Shown: positions 25,249-34,556, counted from the stretch's first letter. The stretch: 64,000 bases of DNA from Micromonospora saelicesensis (GCF_900091575.1 NZ_FMCR01000004.1:62001-126000), one strand, 5' to 3'. Translations and numbers: made by a program. Notes: a model not told the origin generated them from the letters alone.

Positions 25249-25303
25249 GATCATGAAGTTGTTGCCCGCCTCACCGGCGCGTCAGGGCAACAACCTCATG
25301 ATC
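25249..25303. repeat. Palindromic repeat, copy 2
   Basis: The arms 25249-25267 and 25285-25303 match at 18 of 19 positions (GATCATGAAGTTGTTGCCC against its complement) around a 17-base loop. It lies 11 bases past the map stop, so it may end map transcription. It is the better-preserved copy. Confidence 0.85.
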
Positions 25304-25314
25304 AACGGAGGAGG

Positions 25315-26166
25315 TCAGGGAGTCTTTGTGGCTGCGGGCTGGCGGGCGGTCACCAGGTCGCCCAGGCGGGCCCGGCCGCCGTCGAACGCGGTGAGCACCC
25401 AGACGCCGTCCGGCAACAGCGCCATCGAGTGCTCGACGTGCGCGGCCACCGAACCGTCCCGGGTGACGACAGTCCACCCGTCGGCCAACTCGGCGGTACG
25501 CGGGGACGCCATGGTGATCATCGGCTCGATGGCCAGGGCCATCCCGGGGACCAGTCGCGGACCCTTGCCCGGCCGACCGTGGTTGAGCACGTGTGGGTCC
25601 TGGTGCATCTCGGTGCCGATGCCGTGCCCGCCGTAGCCGTCGACGATGCCGTACCGGCCGCCCTTGCGGACAGCGGTCTCCACGGCGTGCGAGATGTCGG
25701 TGAGCCGGCCCTTGCCGCTGGCCGCGCCACGCGCCGCGGCGGCGATGCCGGCCCACATCGCGTCCTCGGCGACCTCGGCCATCTTCAGCAGCGCCGGGTC
25801 GACGTCACCGACCCCGACCGTGATCGCGGAGTCGCCGTGCCACCCGTCCAGCACCGCGCCGCAGTCGATGGAGATCAGGTCACCGGCCTGGAGCACCTGC
25901 TTCGGCGACGGGATGGCGTGCACGATCTGCTCGTTGACCGAGGAGCAGATCGACGCCGGAAAACCGTGGTAGCCCTTGAACGACGGAACGCCGCCCGCCT
26001 CGCGGATGGTCGCCTCGGCAATGGCGTCCAGATCGGCCGTGCTCACACCGGGGGCCACAGCCTCCCGCATCCGGCGCAGCGCCTCGGCCACCACCAGCCC
26101 GGCGGCCCGCATCTTCTCGATCTGGTCAGGGGTCTTCAGCTGGATGTCCAGCTGGGGACGACGCAT
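25315..26166 (-). CDS. map: Methionine aminopeptidase, type I
   Basis: Removes the initiator methionine from nascent proteins. It has 283 residues from the ATG at 26166 (MRRPQLDIQLKTPDQIEKMR), preceded by AAAGG. The metal ligands are in the usual motifs: SIDCGAVLDGWHGDSA (two Asp), GYGGHGIGTEMHQ (His), IEPM and HVEHS (Glu). It follows adk, the conserved order after secY. Confidence 0.95.
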   Translation of the reverse strand: MRRPQLDIQLKTPDQIEKMRAAGLVVAEALRRMREAVAPGVSTADLDAIAEATIREAGGVPSFKGYHGFPASICSSVNEQIVHAIPSPKQVLQAGDLISIDCGAVLDGWHGDSAITVGVGDVDPALLKMAEVAEDAMWAGIAAAARGAASGKGRLTDISHAVETAVRKGGRYGIVDGYGGHGIGTEMHQDPHVLNHGRPGKGPRLVPGMALAIEPMITMASPRTAELADGWTVVTRDGSVAAHVEHSMALLPDGVWVLTAFDGGRARLGDLVTARQPAATKTP

Positions 26167-26253
26167 GGAGCGGTTACCTTTCGTTGCCGAACAGCGGGGC
26201 ACATAACGCGTACCCCGCTGTTCGCACTCTATCCGCCGTGGCCCGGCCGGACC

Positions 26254-26907
26254 TCAGCCGCCGTACGACCGCAACGCGTCGATGGCCCGGGTGGTGACGT
26301 CCTCCACCGGCCCGGTGGCGTCGATCCCGACCAGCTTGCCCTGAGCGCCGTAGTAGTCGACCAGGGGTGCGGTCTTCTCGCTGTACTCACGAAGCCGCGT
26401 GGCGATCGTTTCCGGCTTGTCGTCGTCGCGCTGGAACAGCTCGGCGCCGCACCGGTCACAGATGCCGGGCCGGGTGGTGGCGTCGAACTCGACGTGCCAG
26501 ATCTTGCCGCAGCCCCGGCAGGTACGCCTGCCGGAGAGCCGCCGGATCACCTCGTCGTCGTCGACGACCAGCTCCAGGACCAGATCCAGGGCGGTGCCCA
26601 GATCGGCCAGGAGCTTGTCCAGAGCGGCCGCCTGCGGAGTCGTCCGCGGGAAGCCGTCGAGCAGGAAACCCTCGCTGGCGTCGGGCTCGGCCAGCCGGTC
26701 CCGGACCATGTTGATGGTGACCTCGTCCGGAACCAGCTCGCCCGCGTCCATGTACCGCTTCGCCTCGACACCGAGCGGCGTGCCCTGGGTGACGTTCGAC
26801 CGGAAGATGTCTCCGGTCGAAATCTTCGGCACCGAGAGGTGCGCGGCGATGAACTCGGCCTGCGTGCCCTTGCCCGCGCCCGGCGGGCCAACCAGAACGA
26901 GTCTCAT
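26254..26907 (-). CDS. adk: Adenylate kinase
   Basis: A 217-residue enzyme with the P-loop GPPGAGKGT (7-15) and a long LID domain. The LID carries a four-cysteine zinc site (CRGCGKIW... and ...CDRCGAEL). The ATG directly follows the secY stop (TAGATG), so translation is coupled. Confidence 0.97.
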   Translation of the reverse strand: MRLVLVGPPGAGKGTQAEFIAAHLSVPKISTGDIFRSNVTQGTPLGVEAKRYMDAGELVPDEVTINMVRDRLAEPDASEGFLLDGFPRTTPQAAALDKLLADLGTALDLVLELVVDDDEVIRRLSGRRTCRGCGKIWHVEFDATTRPGICDRCGAELFQRDDDKPETIATRLREYSEKTAPLVDYYGAQGKLVGIDATGPVEDVTTRAIDALRSYGG

Positions 26908-28236
26908 CTACCGCAGGAACCCTTCGTAGTTCCGCTGCATGAGTTGGCTCTCGATCTGCTTCACGGTCTCCAGACCGACGCCGACCATGATGAGCACAGC
27001 GGTGCCGCCGAACGGGAAGTTCTGGTACTGCTGGTTGTCCAGCCAGATGAAGAAGAAGTTCGGCAGGATCGAGATGACGCCGAGGTAGAGCGCGCCCGGC
27101 AGGGTGATCCGGCTGAGGATGAAGTCCAGGTAGTCGGCGGTCGGCTTGCCCGGGCGGATGCCCGGCACGAACCCGCCGTACTTCTTCATGTTGTCCGCGA
27201 CCTCGGTCGGGTTGAACGTGATCGAGACGTAGAAGTACGTGAAGAAGATGATCAGCAGGAAGTAGACCGAGATGTAGATCGGGCTGCTCGGGTTGACCAG
27301 GTTGTTCTGGATCCACGACTGGGTCTTGCCCGGGTCGGTCTGGTCGAAGAACTGCAGCGCCAACTGCGGCAGGTAGAGCAGCGACGAGCCGAAGATGACC
27401 GGGATCACACCCGCCTGGTTGACCTTGAGCGGGATGTAGGTCGAGGTGCCGCCGTACATCCGCCGGCCGATCATCCGCTTGGCGTACTGCACCGGGATCC
27501 GGCGCTGCGCCTGCTCGATGAAGGTGACAGCGGTGATGACCACCAGGACCAGCGCGATGACCAGGGCGAACATGTCCCAGCCCTTGCTGGTCTTGATCTG
27601 CCAGCCCTCGCTGGGCAGCCGCGCCGCGATCGAGGTGAAGATCAGGACGGACATGCCGTTGCCGACGCCGCGGTCGGTGATCAGCTCACCGAGCCACATG
27701 ACCATGCCGGTGCCGGCGGTCATCGTCATCACCAGGATGGTCAGGGTCAGCCAGTCCGGGATGCCGGTGCCGGTCGGGATGATCGGGAACTGGTCGCACT
27801 TGTTCTGGAACAGCTGGCCCGAGCGGGCCAGGGCCACGAACGCCGAGGCCTGCAGCACACCGAGACCGAGGGTCAGGTAGCGGGTGTACTGGGTGATCTT
27901 CGCCTGACCGGCCTGGCCCTCCTTGCGGAGCTGCTCAAGGCGGGGGATCACGACGGTCAGCAGCTGCAGGATGATCGACGCGGTGATGTAGGGCATGATG
28001 CCCAGCGCGAAGACCGAGAGCTGTAGCAGCGCTCCGCCGGAGAAGAGGTTGAGAAGGTTCACCACCCCGGTGGTGTCACCCTGGATGGTGTCGAGGCACT
28101 TCTGCACGTTGCCGTACGAGACGCCCGGGCTGGGGAGCGTTGCACCCAGCCGGTAGACCGCGATGATGCCTACTGTGAACAGCAGCTTCTTGCGCAGGTC
28201 AGGCGTACGGAACGCACTGAGAAAGGCGGACAGCAA
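26908..28236 (-). CDS. secY: Protein translocase subunit SecY
   Basis: The central channel of the Sec translocon: 442 residues, about ten membrane helices. The start is a TTG at 28236 with AGGAGG six bases upstream, giving MLSAFLSAFRTPDLRKKLLF, as in other actinobacteria. The frame is open to 28344, but that part is Arg/Pro-rich noise. Plug and loop regions (GIMPYITASIILQLL) are conserved. Confidence 0.96.
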   Translation of the reverse strand: MLSAFLSAFRTPDLRKKLLFTVGIIAVYRLGATLPSPGVSYGNVQKCLDTIQGDTTGVVNLLNLFSGGALLQLSVFALGIMPYITASIILQLLTVVIPRLEQLRKEGQAGQAKITQYTRYLTLGLGVLQASAFVALARSGQLFQNKCDQFPIIPTGTGIPDWLTLTILVMTMTAGTGMVMWLGELITDRGVGNGMSVLIFTSIAARLPSEGWQIKTSKGWDMFALVIALVLVVITAVTFIEQAQRRIPVQYAKRMIGRRMYGGTSTYIPLKVNQAGVIPVIFGSSLLYLPQLALQFFDQTDPGKTQSWIQNNLVNPSSPIYISVYFLLIIFFTYFYVSITFNPTEVADNMKKYGGFVPGIRPGKPTADYLDFILSRITLPGALYLGVISILPNFFFIWLDNQQYQNFPFGGTAVLIMVGVGLETVKQIESQLMQRNYEGFLR

Positions 28237-28415
28237 CTTCTTCCTCCTGCGCGAGGCGGGCCGCCGGTGATCCCTGGCGGGTCGGGGTGGATCACGGGCG
28301 AGTGCCCGCAATCCATGGCTGGGATGGGACTCTAACAGCCTCACCCCGGTCCGGGCAGATGCGCCCGACTACATAAATCGATTCCGATGTTACCGGGCGC
28401 TCAGGCCCCAGGCAG

Positions 28416-28460
28416 ACCATGGCGCCCGCCAGTTGCTCTCAACTGGACGGGCGCCATGGT
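28416..28460 (-). terminator. Long hairpin between rplO and secY
   Basis: ACCATGGCGCCCG pairs perfectly with CGGGCGCCATGGT, and an inner CCAGTT/AACTGG stem extends it. It is nine bases past the rplO stop. It probably ends the spc transcript partly, leaving secY-adk-map to its own or read-through expression. Confidence 0.85.
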
Positions 28461-28468
28461 CGTACGCC

Positions 28469-28912
28469 TTACAGCTCGGTGGCGGAGCCACCGGCAGCAG
28501 CGATCTTCTCCTTGGCCGACGCACTGAACGCGTGCGCGGACACCTGGAGCGCCACACCGCCGAGGTCCCCGGTGCCGAGGACCTTGACCGGGTGACCCTT
28601 GCGGACCGCGCCGGACTCGACGAGCTCCAGCGGGCCGACCTGACCACCATTCGGGAACAGCTCAGCGAGTCGGTCCAGGTTGACCACCTGGAAGACCACC
28701 TTGAACTTGTTCTTGAAGCCCTTCATCTTCGGCAGGCGCATGTGGATGGGCATCTGCCCACCCTCGAACGCCGCCGAGATGTTCTTGCGGGCCTTGGAGC
28801 CCTTGGTACCGCGACCAGCGGTCTTGCCCTTGGAACCCTCACCGCGACCCACACGGGTCTTCGCGGTCTTGGAACCGGGCGCCGGGCGCAGGTGATGCAC
28901 CTTGATCGTCAT
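28469..28912 (-). CDS. rplO: 50S ribosomal protein L15
   Basis: 147 residues (MTIKVHHLRPAPGSKTAKTR...) with the Gly/Lys-rich N-terminal RVGRGEGSKGKTAGRGTKG. Complete. Its ATG shares one base with the rpmD stop. Confidence 0.97.
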   Translation of the reverse strand: MTIKVHHLRPAPGSKTAKTRVGRGEGSKGKTAGRGTKGSKARKNISAAFEGGQMPIHMRLPKMKGFKNKFKVVFQVVNLDRLAELFPNGGQVGPLELVESGAVRKGHPVKVLGTGDLGGVALQVSAHAFSASAKEKIAAAGGSATEL

Positions 28913-29094
28913 TACTCGACCTCCTCGACCTTCACGAGGTGGCTCACAGTGAAGATCATGCCGCGGATCTCGGGCCGGTCCTCCTTGACCACCACGTCGT
29001 TGATCCGCTTGAGACCGAGCGAACGCAGCGACTCACGCTGGTTGTGCTTGGTCCCGATACCGGACCGGAGCTGGGTGACCTTCAGGCGTGCCAT
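28912..29094 (-). CDS. rpmD: 50S ribosomal protein L30
   Basis: 60 residues (MARLKVTQLRSGIGTKHNQR...). Normal size. One-base overlaps with rpsE and rplO. Confidence 0.97.
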   Translation of the reverse strand: MARLKVTQLRSGIGTKHNQRESLRSLGLKRINDVVVKEDRPEIRGMIFTVSHLVKVEEVE

Positions 29095-29708
29095 CAGTGC
29101 GCCACCCCCGCACGCGACGCCAGCATGGCGGCCGGCGCGACGTCCTCCACCGGCAGACCACGACGCGCCGCGACCTGCTCGGGGGACTCAAGCCCCTTCA
29201 GGGCCGCCACGGTGGCGTGCACGATGTTGATCGGGTTCGACGAACCGAGGCTCTTGGAGAGCACGTCGTGGATCCCAGCGCACTCCAGCACGGCACGCAC
29301 CGGTCCACCGGCGATGACACCCGTACCGGCCGAGGCCGGCTTGAGCAGCACCACACCAGCGGCGTCCTCACCCGTCACCGGGTGCGGGATCGACTGACCG
29401 ATCCGCGGGACCTTGAAGAAGTGCTTCTTGGCCTCCTCGACACCCTTGGCGATGGCCGCGGGCACCTCCTTGGCCTTTCCGTAGCCCACGCCGACCGTGC
29501 CGTCGCCGTCGCCAACGATCACCAGGGCGGTGAAGCTGAAGCGACGACCACCCTTCACGACCTTGGCGACGCGGTTGATCGCGACGACCCGCTCAAGGTG
29601 CGGGGTCTTCTCGACGGGCGCGTTTCCGCGGCCGCCCTCACGGCGGTTGTCGCGGCGACCACCCTCGTTGCCACCGGACCCGCCGCCACGGCGCTGTTGA
29701 CCTGGCAT
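29094..29708 (-). CDS. rpsE: 30S ribosomal protein S5
   Basis: 204 residues with a Gly/Arg/Asn-rich N-terminal tail (about 35 residues) before the S5 RNA-binding domain (ERVVAINRVAKVVKGGRRFS). The tail is common in actinobacteria. Confidence 0.97.
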   Translation of the reverse strand: MPGQQRRGGGSGGNEGGRRDNRREGGRGNAPVEKTPHLERVVAINRVAKVVKGGRRFSFTALVIVGDGDGTVGVGYGKAKEVPAAIAKGVEEAKKHFFKVPRIGQSIPHPVTGEDAAGVVLLKPASAGTGVIAGGPVRAVLECAGIHDVLSKSLGSSNPINIVHATVAALKGLESPEQVAARRGLPVEDVAPAAMLASRAGVAH

Positions 29709-29741
29709 CAGCAGCCTTCCTTCTCTCTCGTGACGGGGTTG

Positions 29742-30131
29742 TTAGAACTCGAGCCCGGCTTCGCGGGCGGCGTCGGCAAGCGCGGCGACTCGCCCCGCGT
29801 ACCGGTTGCCGCCGCGGTCGAAGACGACCTTGGAGACGCCGGCGGCCTTGGCCCGCTCGGCGAGCAGAGCGCCCACCTTGCCAGCCAGGGCGCTCTTGTC
29901 GCCCTCCGCACCGCGCAGCGAGGCGTCCAGGGTCGACGCCGACGCCAGGGTGTGACCCTTGGTGTCGTCGACGACCTGGGCGACCATGTGCCGCAGCGAG
30001 CGGGTGACGACCAGGCGCGGACGCTCGGCCGTACCGCTGACGTTCTTGCGGACGCGGAAGTGTCGACGCGCACGCCCAACGGCGCGCTTGGCGGCGACAC
30101 CGCGGCGGCGCTTGAGCAGCGTGGCGCTCAC
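29742..30131 (-). CDS. rplR: 50S ribosomal protein L18
   Basis: 129 residues with the 5S-rRNA-binding C-terminus (FDRGGNRYAGRVAALADAAR). Overlaps the rplF end by four bases. Confidence 0.97.
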   Translation of the reverse strand: MSATLLKRRRGVAAKRAVGRARRHFRVRKNVSGTAERPRLVVTRSLRHMVAQVVDDTKGHTLASASTLDASLRGAEGDKSALAGKVGALLAERAKAAGVSKVVFDRGGNRYAGRVAALADAAREAGLEF

Positions 30132-30670
30132 TTCTTACCTGCCTTTCCAGCCTTGCGGCGGATGACCTCGCCCTGGTACTTGACGCCCTTGCCCTTGTAG
30201 GGCTCCGGCGGGCGGATCTTCCGGATGTTGGCGGCGACCTCACCGACCTGCTGCTTGTCGATGCCAGCCACGTGGAACAGGGTCGGCCGCTCCACCGTGA
30301 AGGTGATGCCCGCCGGGGCGGGGACGACCACCGGGTGCGAGAACCCGAGCGCGAACTCGAGGTCCGAACCCTTGGCGGTGACCCGGTAACCGGTGCCGGC
30401 GATCTCCAGGCTCTTGCGGTAGCCCTCGGTGACCCCGACGATCATGTTTGCAACCAGCGTACGGCTCAGGCCGTGGAGTTCCTTGGCCTTGCGCTCGTCG
30501 TTCGGCCGGTTGACGCTCAGCTGCCCATCCTCGGCCCGCTCGACCGTGATCGGCTCGGCGAGGGTGTGCTGGAGCTGGCCCTTGGGGCCCTTGACCTTGA
30601 CGGTCTGCCCGTCGATCGTGATGTCGACGCCGGCTGGCACCGGGATCGACTTACGTCCAATTCGCGACAT
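30128..30670 (-). CDS. rplF: 50S ribosomal protein L6
   Basis: 180 residues from the ATG at 30670 (MSRIGRKSIPVPAGVDITID). The open frame reaches 30721, but that part overlaps rpsH and lacks similarity. The C-terminal motif PPEPYKGKGVKYQGE is intact. Confidence 0.97.
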   Translation of the reverse strand: MSRIGRKSIPVPAGVDITIDGQTVKVKGPKGQLQHTLAEPITVERAEDGQLSVNRPNDERKAKELHGLSRTLVANMIVGVTEGYRKSLEIAGTGYRVTAKGSDLEFALGFSHPVVVPAPAGITFTVERPTLFHVAGIDKQQVGEVAANIRKIRPPEPYKGKGVKYQGEVIRRKAGKAGKK

Positions 30671-30686
30671 TTCTACCTGTCTCCCG

Positions 30687-31094
30687 TTACCAGACGAAGG
30701 CGAGGACTTCCCCGCCAACACTCCGCTTGCGGGCCTGCCGGTCGGTCAGCAGCCCCTGGGACGTCGAAATGATCGCCACGCCCAGCCCACCGAGCACCCG
30801 CGGGAGCCCGTCCGACTTGGCGTACACCCGGAGACCGGGCTTGGACACGCGCTTGATGCCGGCCAGGCTCCGCTCGCGGTTCTGGCCGTACTTCAGCTCG
30901 ACGACCAGTCGCTTGCCGACGGCGCCCTCCTCGGGCTCCTCGACCGACCAGGTGGCGATGTAACCCTCGGCCTTCAGGACCTCGGCGATGTTCGCCTTGA
31001 TCTTGGAGTAGGGCATCTTCACCTGATCGTGGTACGCCTGGTTGGCGTTACGCAGACGCGTGAGCATGTCTGCGATCGGGTCGGTCATCGTCAT
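30687..31094 (-). CDS. rpsH: 30S ribosomal protein S8
   Basis: 135 residues from the ATG at 31094 (MTMTDPIADMLTRLRNANQA). A second ATG two codons later is also possible. The C-terminal STSQGLLTDRQARKRSVGGE is diagnostic. Confidence 0.96.
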   Translation of the reverse strand: MTMTDPIADMLTRLRNANQAYHDQVKMPYSKIKANIAEVLKAEGYIATWSVEEPEEGAVGKRLVVELKYGQNRERSLAGIKRVSKPGLRVYAKSDGLPRVLGGLGVAIISTSQGLLTDRQARKRSVGGEVLAFVW

Positions 31095-31210
31095 GGATTT
31101 CGTCAGCCTTTCTCGCCGGGGTTCCCGGGGCATCAGCCCCGGGCCTACGGCGAAGAGCAATACCTAATCGGTGCAGGAGTTCCCGGCCGACGGCCGGGAC
31201 GCGGTCGCCC

Positions 31211-31396
31211 TTACCAGGAAGCCTTGGACACGCCCGGCAGCTCACCGCGGTGAGCCATCTCCCGGATGCAGACCCGGCAGAGCCCGAACTTGCGGTAGAC
31301 CGCCTTCGGACGCCCGCACCGCTGGCAGCGGGTGTACGCGCGAACCGAGAACTTCGGCTTCGCGGCCGCCTTGATGATCAGCGCCTTCTTGGCCAT
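31211..31396 (-). CDS. rpsN: 30S ribosomal protein S14, type Z
   Basis: 61 residues, the short zinc-binding form. The CxxC pairs are CQRC and CRVC, with GELPGVSKASW at the end. One base after the rplE start region, in spc-operon order. Confidence 0.97.
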   Translation of the reverse strand: MAKKALIIKAAAKPKFSVRAYTRCQRCGRPKAVYRKFGLCRVCIREMAHRGELPGVSKASW

Positions 31397-31397
31397 C

Positions 31398-31967
31398 TCA
31401 GTTCTCCTTGAACGGGAAGCCCAGGAGCTTGAGCAGCGCCCGGCCCTCGTCGTCGGTCGTGGCGGTCGTGACCACCGTGATGTCCATGCCCCGCTGGCGA
31501 TCGATCCGGTCCTGGTCGATCTCGTGGAACACCGACTGCTCGGTCAGACCGAACGTGTAGTTGCCGTGCCCGTCCAGCTTGCGCCCGTCCAAGCCGCGGA
31601 AGTCGCGGATACGCGGAAGCGCGATGGAGAGCAGCCGGTCCATGAACTCCCACATCCGGTCGCCGCGAAGGGTGACCTTCGCGCCGATCGGCATGCCCTC
31701 GCGCAGCTTGAACTGCGCGATGGACTTGGTCGCCCGCCGCACCTGCGGCTTCTGGCCGGTGATCGTGGCGAGGTCGCGGACCGCGCCGTCGATCAGCTTG
31801 GCGTCGCGAGCAGCCTCGCCGACACCCATGTTGACGACGATCTTGACCAGCCGCGGCACCTGCATGGGGTTGCCGTAGCTGCGCTGCTCACGCAGCTGGG
31901 CCACGATCTCGTTGCGGTACCGCTCCTTGAGGCGCGGCAGGGTCTTTTCGGTAGCCGTGGTCATCAC
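31398..31967 (-). CDS. rplE: 50S ribosomal protein L5
   Basis: 189 residues with NMGVGEAARDAKLIDGAVRD and the 5S-rRNA contact region GMDITVVTTA. ATGATG at the start leaves a one-codon uncertainty. The start overlaps the rplX end by four bases. Confidence 0.97.
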   Translation of the reverse strand: MMTTATEKTLPRLKERYRNEIVAQLREQRSYGNPMQVPRLVKIVVNMGVGEAARDAKLIDGAVRDLATITGQKPQVRRATKSIAQFKLREGMPIGAKVTLRGDRMWEFMDRLLSIALPRIRDFRGLDGRKLDGHGNYTFGLTEQSVFHEIDQDRIDRQRGMDITVVTTATTDDEGRALLKLLGFPFKEN

Positions 31968-32278
31968 AGGTCCTTACCGGTGCTACGCGCGATGCGGACC
32001 TTCTGGCCGTTGTCGTCGATCCGGTAACCGACGCGGGTCGGCTTGCCGTCGGAGTCCAGGACCTGCACGTTCGAGACGTGGATCGGGGCCTCCTGAGTGA
32101 CGATGCCGCCGGTCTTGGCGCCACGCTGGGTGGTGCTGATGCGGGTGTGCTTCTTGACCCGGTTCACGCCCTCGACCAGGACCTTGTCCTGCCGCGGGTA
32201 GGCCTGAATGACCTTGCCCTTGGCACCCTTGTCCTTGCCGGCGATGACGACGACCGTGTCGCCCTTCTTGACCTTCAC
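31964..32278 (-). CDS. rplX: 50S ribosomal protein L24
   Basis: 104 residues from the GTG at 32278 (MKVKKGDTVVVIAGKDKGAK) with a KOW motif. A GTG two codons upstream overlaps the rplN stop and has GGAGG only four bases before it, so it is a second option. Confidence 0.95.
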   Translation of the reverse strand: MKVKKGDTVVVIAGKDKGAKGKVIQAYPRQDKVLVEGVNRVKKHTRISTTQRGAKTGGIVTQEAPIHVSNVQVLDSDGKPTRVGYRIDDNGQKVRIARSTGKDL

Positions 32279-32280
32279 GG

Positions 32281-32649
32281 TCACAACACCTCCGGCGCGA
32301 GGGAAATAATCTTCATGAACCGCTTGTCCCGCAGCTCCCGGCCCACCGGGCCGAAGATACGGGTTCCACGCGGGTCCCCGCCGTCCTTGATGATGACGGC
32401 GGCGTTCTCGTCGAAGCGGATGTACGAGCCGTCCGGACGCCGCCTCTCCTTGGCCGTGCGAACGACGACAGCCTTGACGACGTCGCCCTTCTTCACACCG
32501 GCACCCGGGATAGCGTCCTTGACCGTGGCCACGATGACGTCGCCGATGCTCGCGTAGCGCCGACCCGAGCCACCGAGAACCCGGATGCACAGGATCTCCC
32601 GAGCACCCGTGTTGTCGGCGACGCGCAGTCGCGACTCCTGCTGAATCAC
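32281..32649 (-). CDS. rplN: 50S ribosomal protein L14
   Basis: 122 residues (MIQQESRLRVADNTGAREIL...), the standard length, with the conserved GSYIRFDENAAVII. Complete. Confidence 0.98.
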   Translation of the reverse strand: MIQQESRLRVADNTGAREILCIRVLGGSGRRYASIGDVIVATVKDAIPGAGVKKGDVVKAVVVRTAKERRRPDGSYIRFDENAAVIIKDGGDPRGTRIFGPVGRELRDKRFMKIISLAPEVL

Positions 32650-32746
32650 GTCTATCTCCTATGTCTGCCGGTTCTCCGGCCGCCGTAGCGGCCGGAGCCT
32701 GGCGGAACCTACGCCCGACGCAACGCCGGGCGAGCTCGAGCCTTCG

Positions 32747-33025
32747 CTACTTGGCCTTTTCCAGGATCTCCACGATCCGCCAACGCTTGGTGGCGCTCAG
32801 CGGCCGGGTCTCCATGATGAGAACCCGGTCACCGGTGCCAGCGGCGTTCTGCTCGTCGTGCACCTTCAGCTTGGCCGTACGGCGCATGATCTTGCCGTAC
32901 AACGCGTGCCGAACCCGGTCCTCGACCTCGACCACGACGGTCTTGTCCATCTTGTCGCTGATCACCAGGCCCTCGCGGACCTTGCGGCGCGACCGCGCGG
33001 CGGCGGTGGCGGTCTCTTCGGTCAT
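32747..33025 (-). CDS. rpsQ: 30S ribosomal protein S17
   Basis: 92 residues with KMDKTVVVEVEDRVRHALYG. Its start overlaps the rpmC stop by four bases. About 100 bases to rplN hold only a short G/C-rich inverted repeat. Confidence 0.97.
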   Translation of the reverse strand: MTEETATAAARSRRKVREGLVISDKMDKTVVVEVEDRVRHALYGKIMRRTAKLKVHDEQNAAGTGDRVLIMETRPLSATKRWRIVEILEKAK

Positions 33026-33258
33026 GATGCAGTCACCTCAGTCGGCGCGGCCGAGAGCCCCAGCTCACGCTCACGCATGATCGTGTAGATCCGGGCAATC
33101 TCCCGACGGATGACCTGCAACCGCCGGTTGTTGTCCAGCTGCCCGGTTGCGGCCTGCACGCGGAGGTTGAACAGCTCCGCCTTGGCCTCCCGCAGCTTCG
33201 TGACCAGCTCCTCTTCGGAGAGCTCACGCAGCTCGGTCGCCTTAACGCCCGCTGCCAT
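33022..33258 (-). CDS. rpmC: 50S ribosomal protein L29
   Basis: 78 residues with ELSEEELVTKLREAKAELFN. One-base overlap with the rplP stop (TGATG). The short C-terminal extension is usual in this phylum. Confidence 0.96.
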   Translation of the reverse strand: MAAGVKATELRELSEEELVTKLREAKAELFNLRVQAATGQLDNNRRLQVIRREIARIYTIMRERELGLSAAPTEVTAS

Positions 33259-33683
33259 CAGGATTCACCCACTTCGCGCGTAACAATGCGGCACTTCATC
33301 GGGAGCTTGTGGATCGCGCGACGCATGGCCTCTCGCGCGGTCTGCTCGTTGGGGAAGGACATCTCGAAGAGAACCCGCCCCGGCTTGACGTTGGCGACCC
33401 ACCACTCGGGCGAACCCTTACCGGAACCCATCCGGGTCTCGGCAGGCTTCTTGGTGAGGGCCTGGTCCGGGAAGATCGTGATCCAGACCTTGCCACCACG
33501 CTTGATGTGGCGAGTCATCGCGATACGTGCCGACTCGATCTGCCGGTTCGTCACGTACGCCGGCTCGAGAGCCTGGATCCCGAACTCGCCGAACACCACC
33601 CGGTTACCACCCTTGGACGCGCCACTGCGGTCCGGGTGGTGCGGCTTGCGGAAGCCCTTCGGGGGCTTGCGCGGCATCAGCAT
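33258..33683 (-). CDS. rplP: 50S ribosomal protein L16
   Basis: 141 residues (MLMPRKPPKGFRKPHHPDRS...) with GKGSPEWWVANVKPGRVLFE. Complete. Confidence 0.97.
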   Translation of the reverse strand: MLMPRKPPKGFRKPHHPDRSGASKGGNRVVFGEFGIQALEPAYVTNRQIESARIAMTRHIKRGGKVWITIFPDQALTKKPAETRMGSGKGSPEWWVANVKPGRVLFEMSFPNEQTAREAMRRAIHKLPMKCRIVTREVGES

Positions 33684-33686
33684 CTG

Positions 33687-34556
33687 TCAGCCCTCCTGCT
33701 GCGTTTCTGCCGGAGCAGCAGTGGCGGCGACAGCTGCGCTGTCGACCGGCTCGCCGCTCGGCGTCTCGGCCTGCTGCGCGATGGTGGTCGCAGCAGCCCG
33801 ACCGGCCTCGGTGCCACCAGCCGTGGTGCCGGACGAACCCGACCGGCCACGGCGCGGACGCTCGGGACGGTCGCCGCGCTCACCACGACGCGGGCGGGAC
33901 GGACCGGCCTCGGCCGGAGCTTCCCGGCCCGGGACGGCGTCGCCCTTGTAGATCCAGACCTTCACACCGATCCGACCGAACGTGGTACGGGCCTCGAAGA
34001 AGCCGTACTCGATGTTGGCCCGCAGCGTGTGCAGCGGAACCCGGCCCTCACGGTAGAACTCGGTCCGGCTCATCTCGGCGCCGCCGAGGCGACCCGAGAC
34101 CTGAACCCGGATGCCCTTGCAGACCGGGTTCTTCATCGCCGACTGCATGGCCTTGCGCATCGCCCGACGGAAGCTGACCCGGCTGGACAGCTGCTCGGCC
34201 ACGCCCTGCGCGACCAGCTGGGCGTCCGACTCGGGGTTCTTCACCTCGATGATGTTCAGCTGAACCTGCTTGCCGGTGAGCTTCTCAAGCTCGCCGCGGA
34301 TCCGGTCGGCCTCCGCACCCTTACGGCCGATGACAATGCCCGGCCGGGCGGTGTGGATGTCGACCCGGACCCGGTCGCGGGTGCGCTCGATGTCGACCTT
34401 GGAAATCCCGGCACGCTCGAGGCCCTTGGACATCATGCGGCGGATCTTGACATCCTCGCCGATGTAGTCCTTGTAGAGCTTGTCCGCGAACCAGCGGGAC
34501 TTCCAGTCGGTCGAGATGCCGAGCCGGAACCCAGTGGGGTGAACCTTCTGACCCAT
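33687..34556 (-). CDS. rpsC: 30S ribosomal protein S3
   Basis: 289 residues: KH domain and S3 C-terminal domain to about 210, then an Arg/Ala/Glu-rich tail of about 75 residues ending AAVAATAAPAETQQEG. Longer than the 233 residues of E. coli; long tails are known in actinobacteria. Its ATG shares one base with the rplV stop. Confidence 0.97.
   Translation of the reverse strand: MGQKVHPTGFRLGISTDWKSRWFADKLYKDYIGEDVKIRRMMSKGLERAGISKVDIERTRDRVRVDIHTARPGIVIGRKGAEADRIRGELEKLTGKQVQLNIIEVKNPESDAQLVAQGVAEQLSSRVSFRRAMRKAMQSAMKNPVCKGIRVQVSGRLGGAEMSRTEFYREGRVPLHTLRANIEYGFFEARTTFGRIGVKVWIYKGDAVPGREAPAEAGPSRPRRGERGDRPERPRRGRSGSSGTTAGGTEAGRAAATTIAQQAETPSGEPVDSAAVAATAAPAETQQEG

Noticed and set aside
25096..28026. 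Open frame of about 980 codons antisense to map, adk and secY
   Set aside because: Spans three certain genes on the other strand; no recognisable domain.
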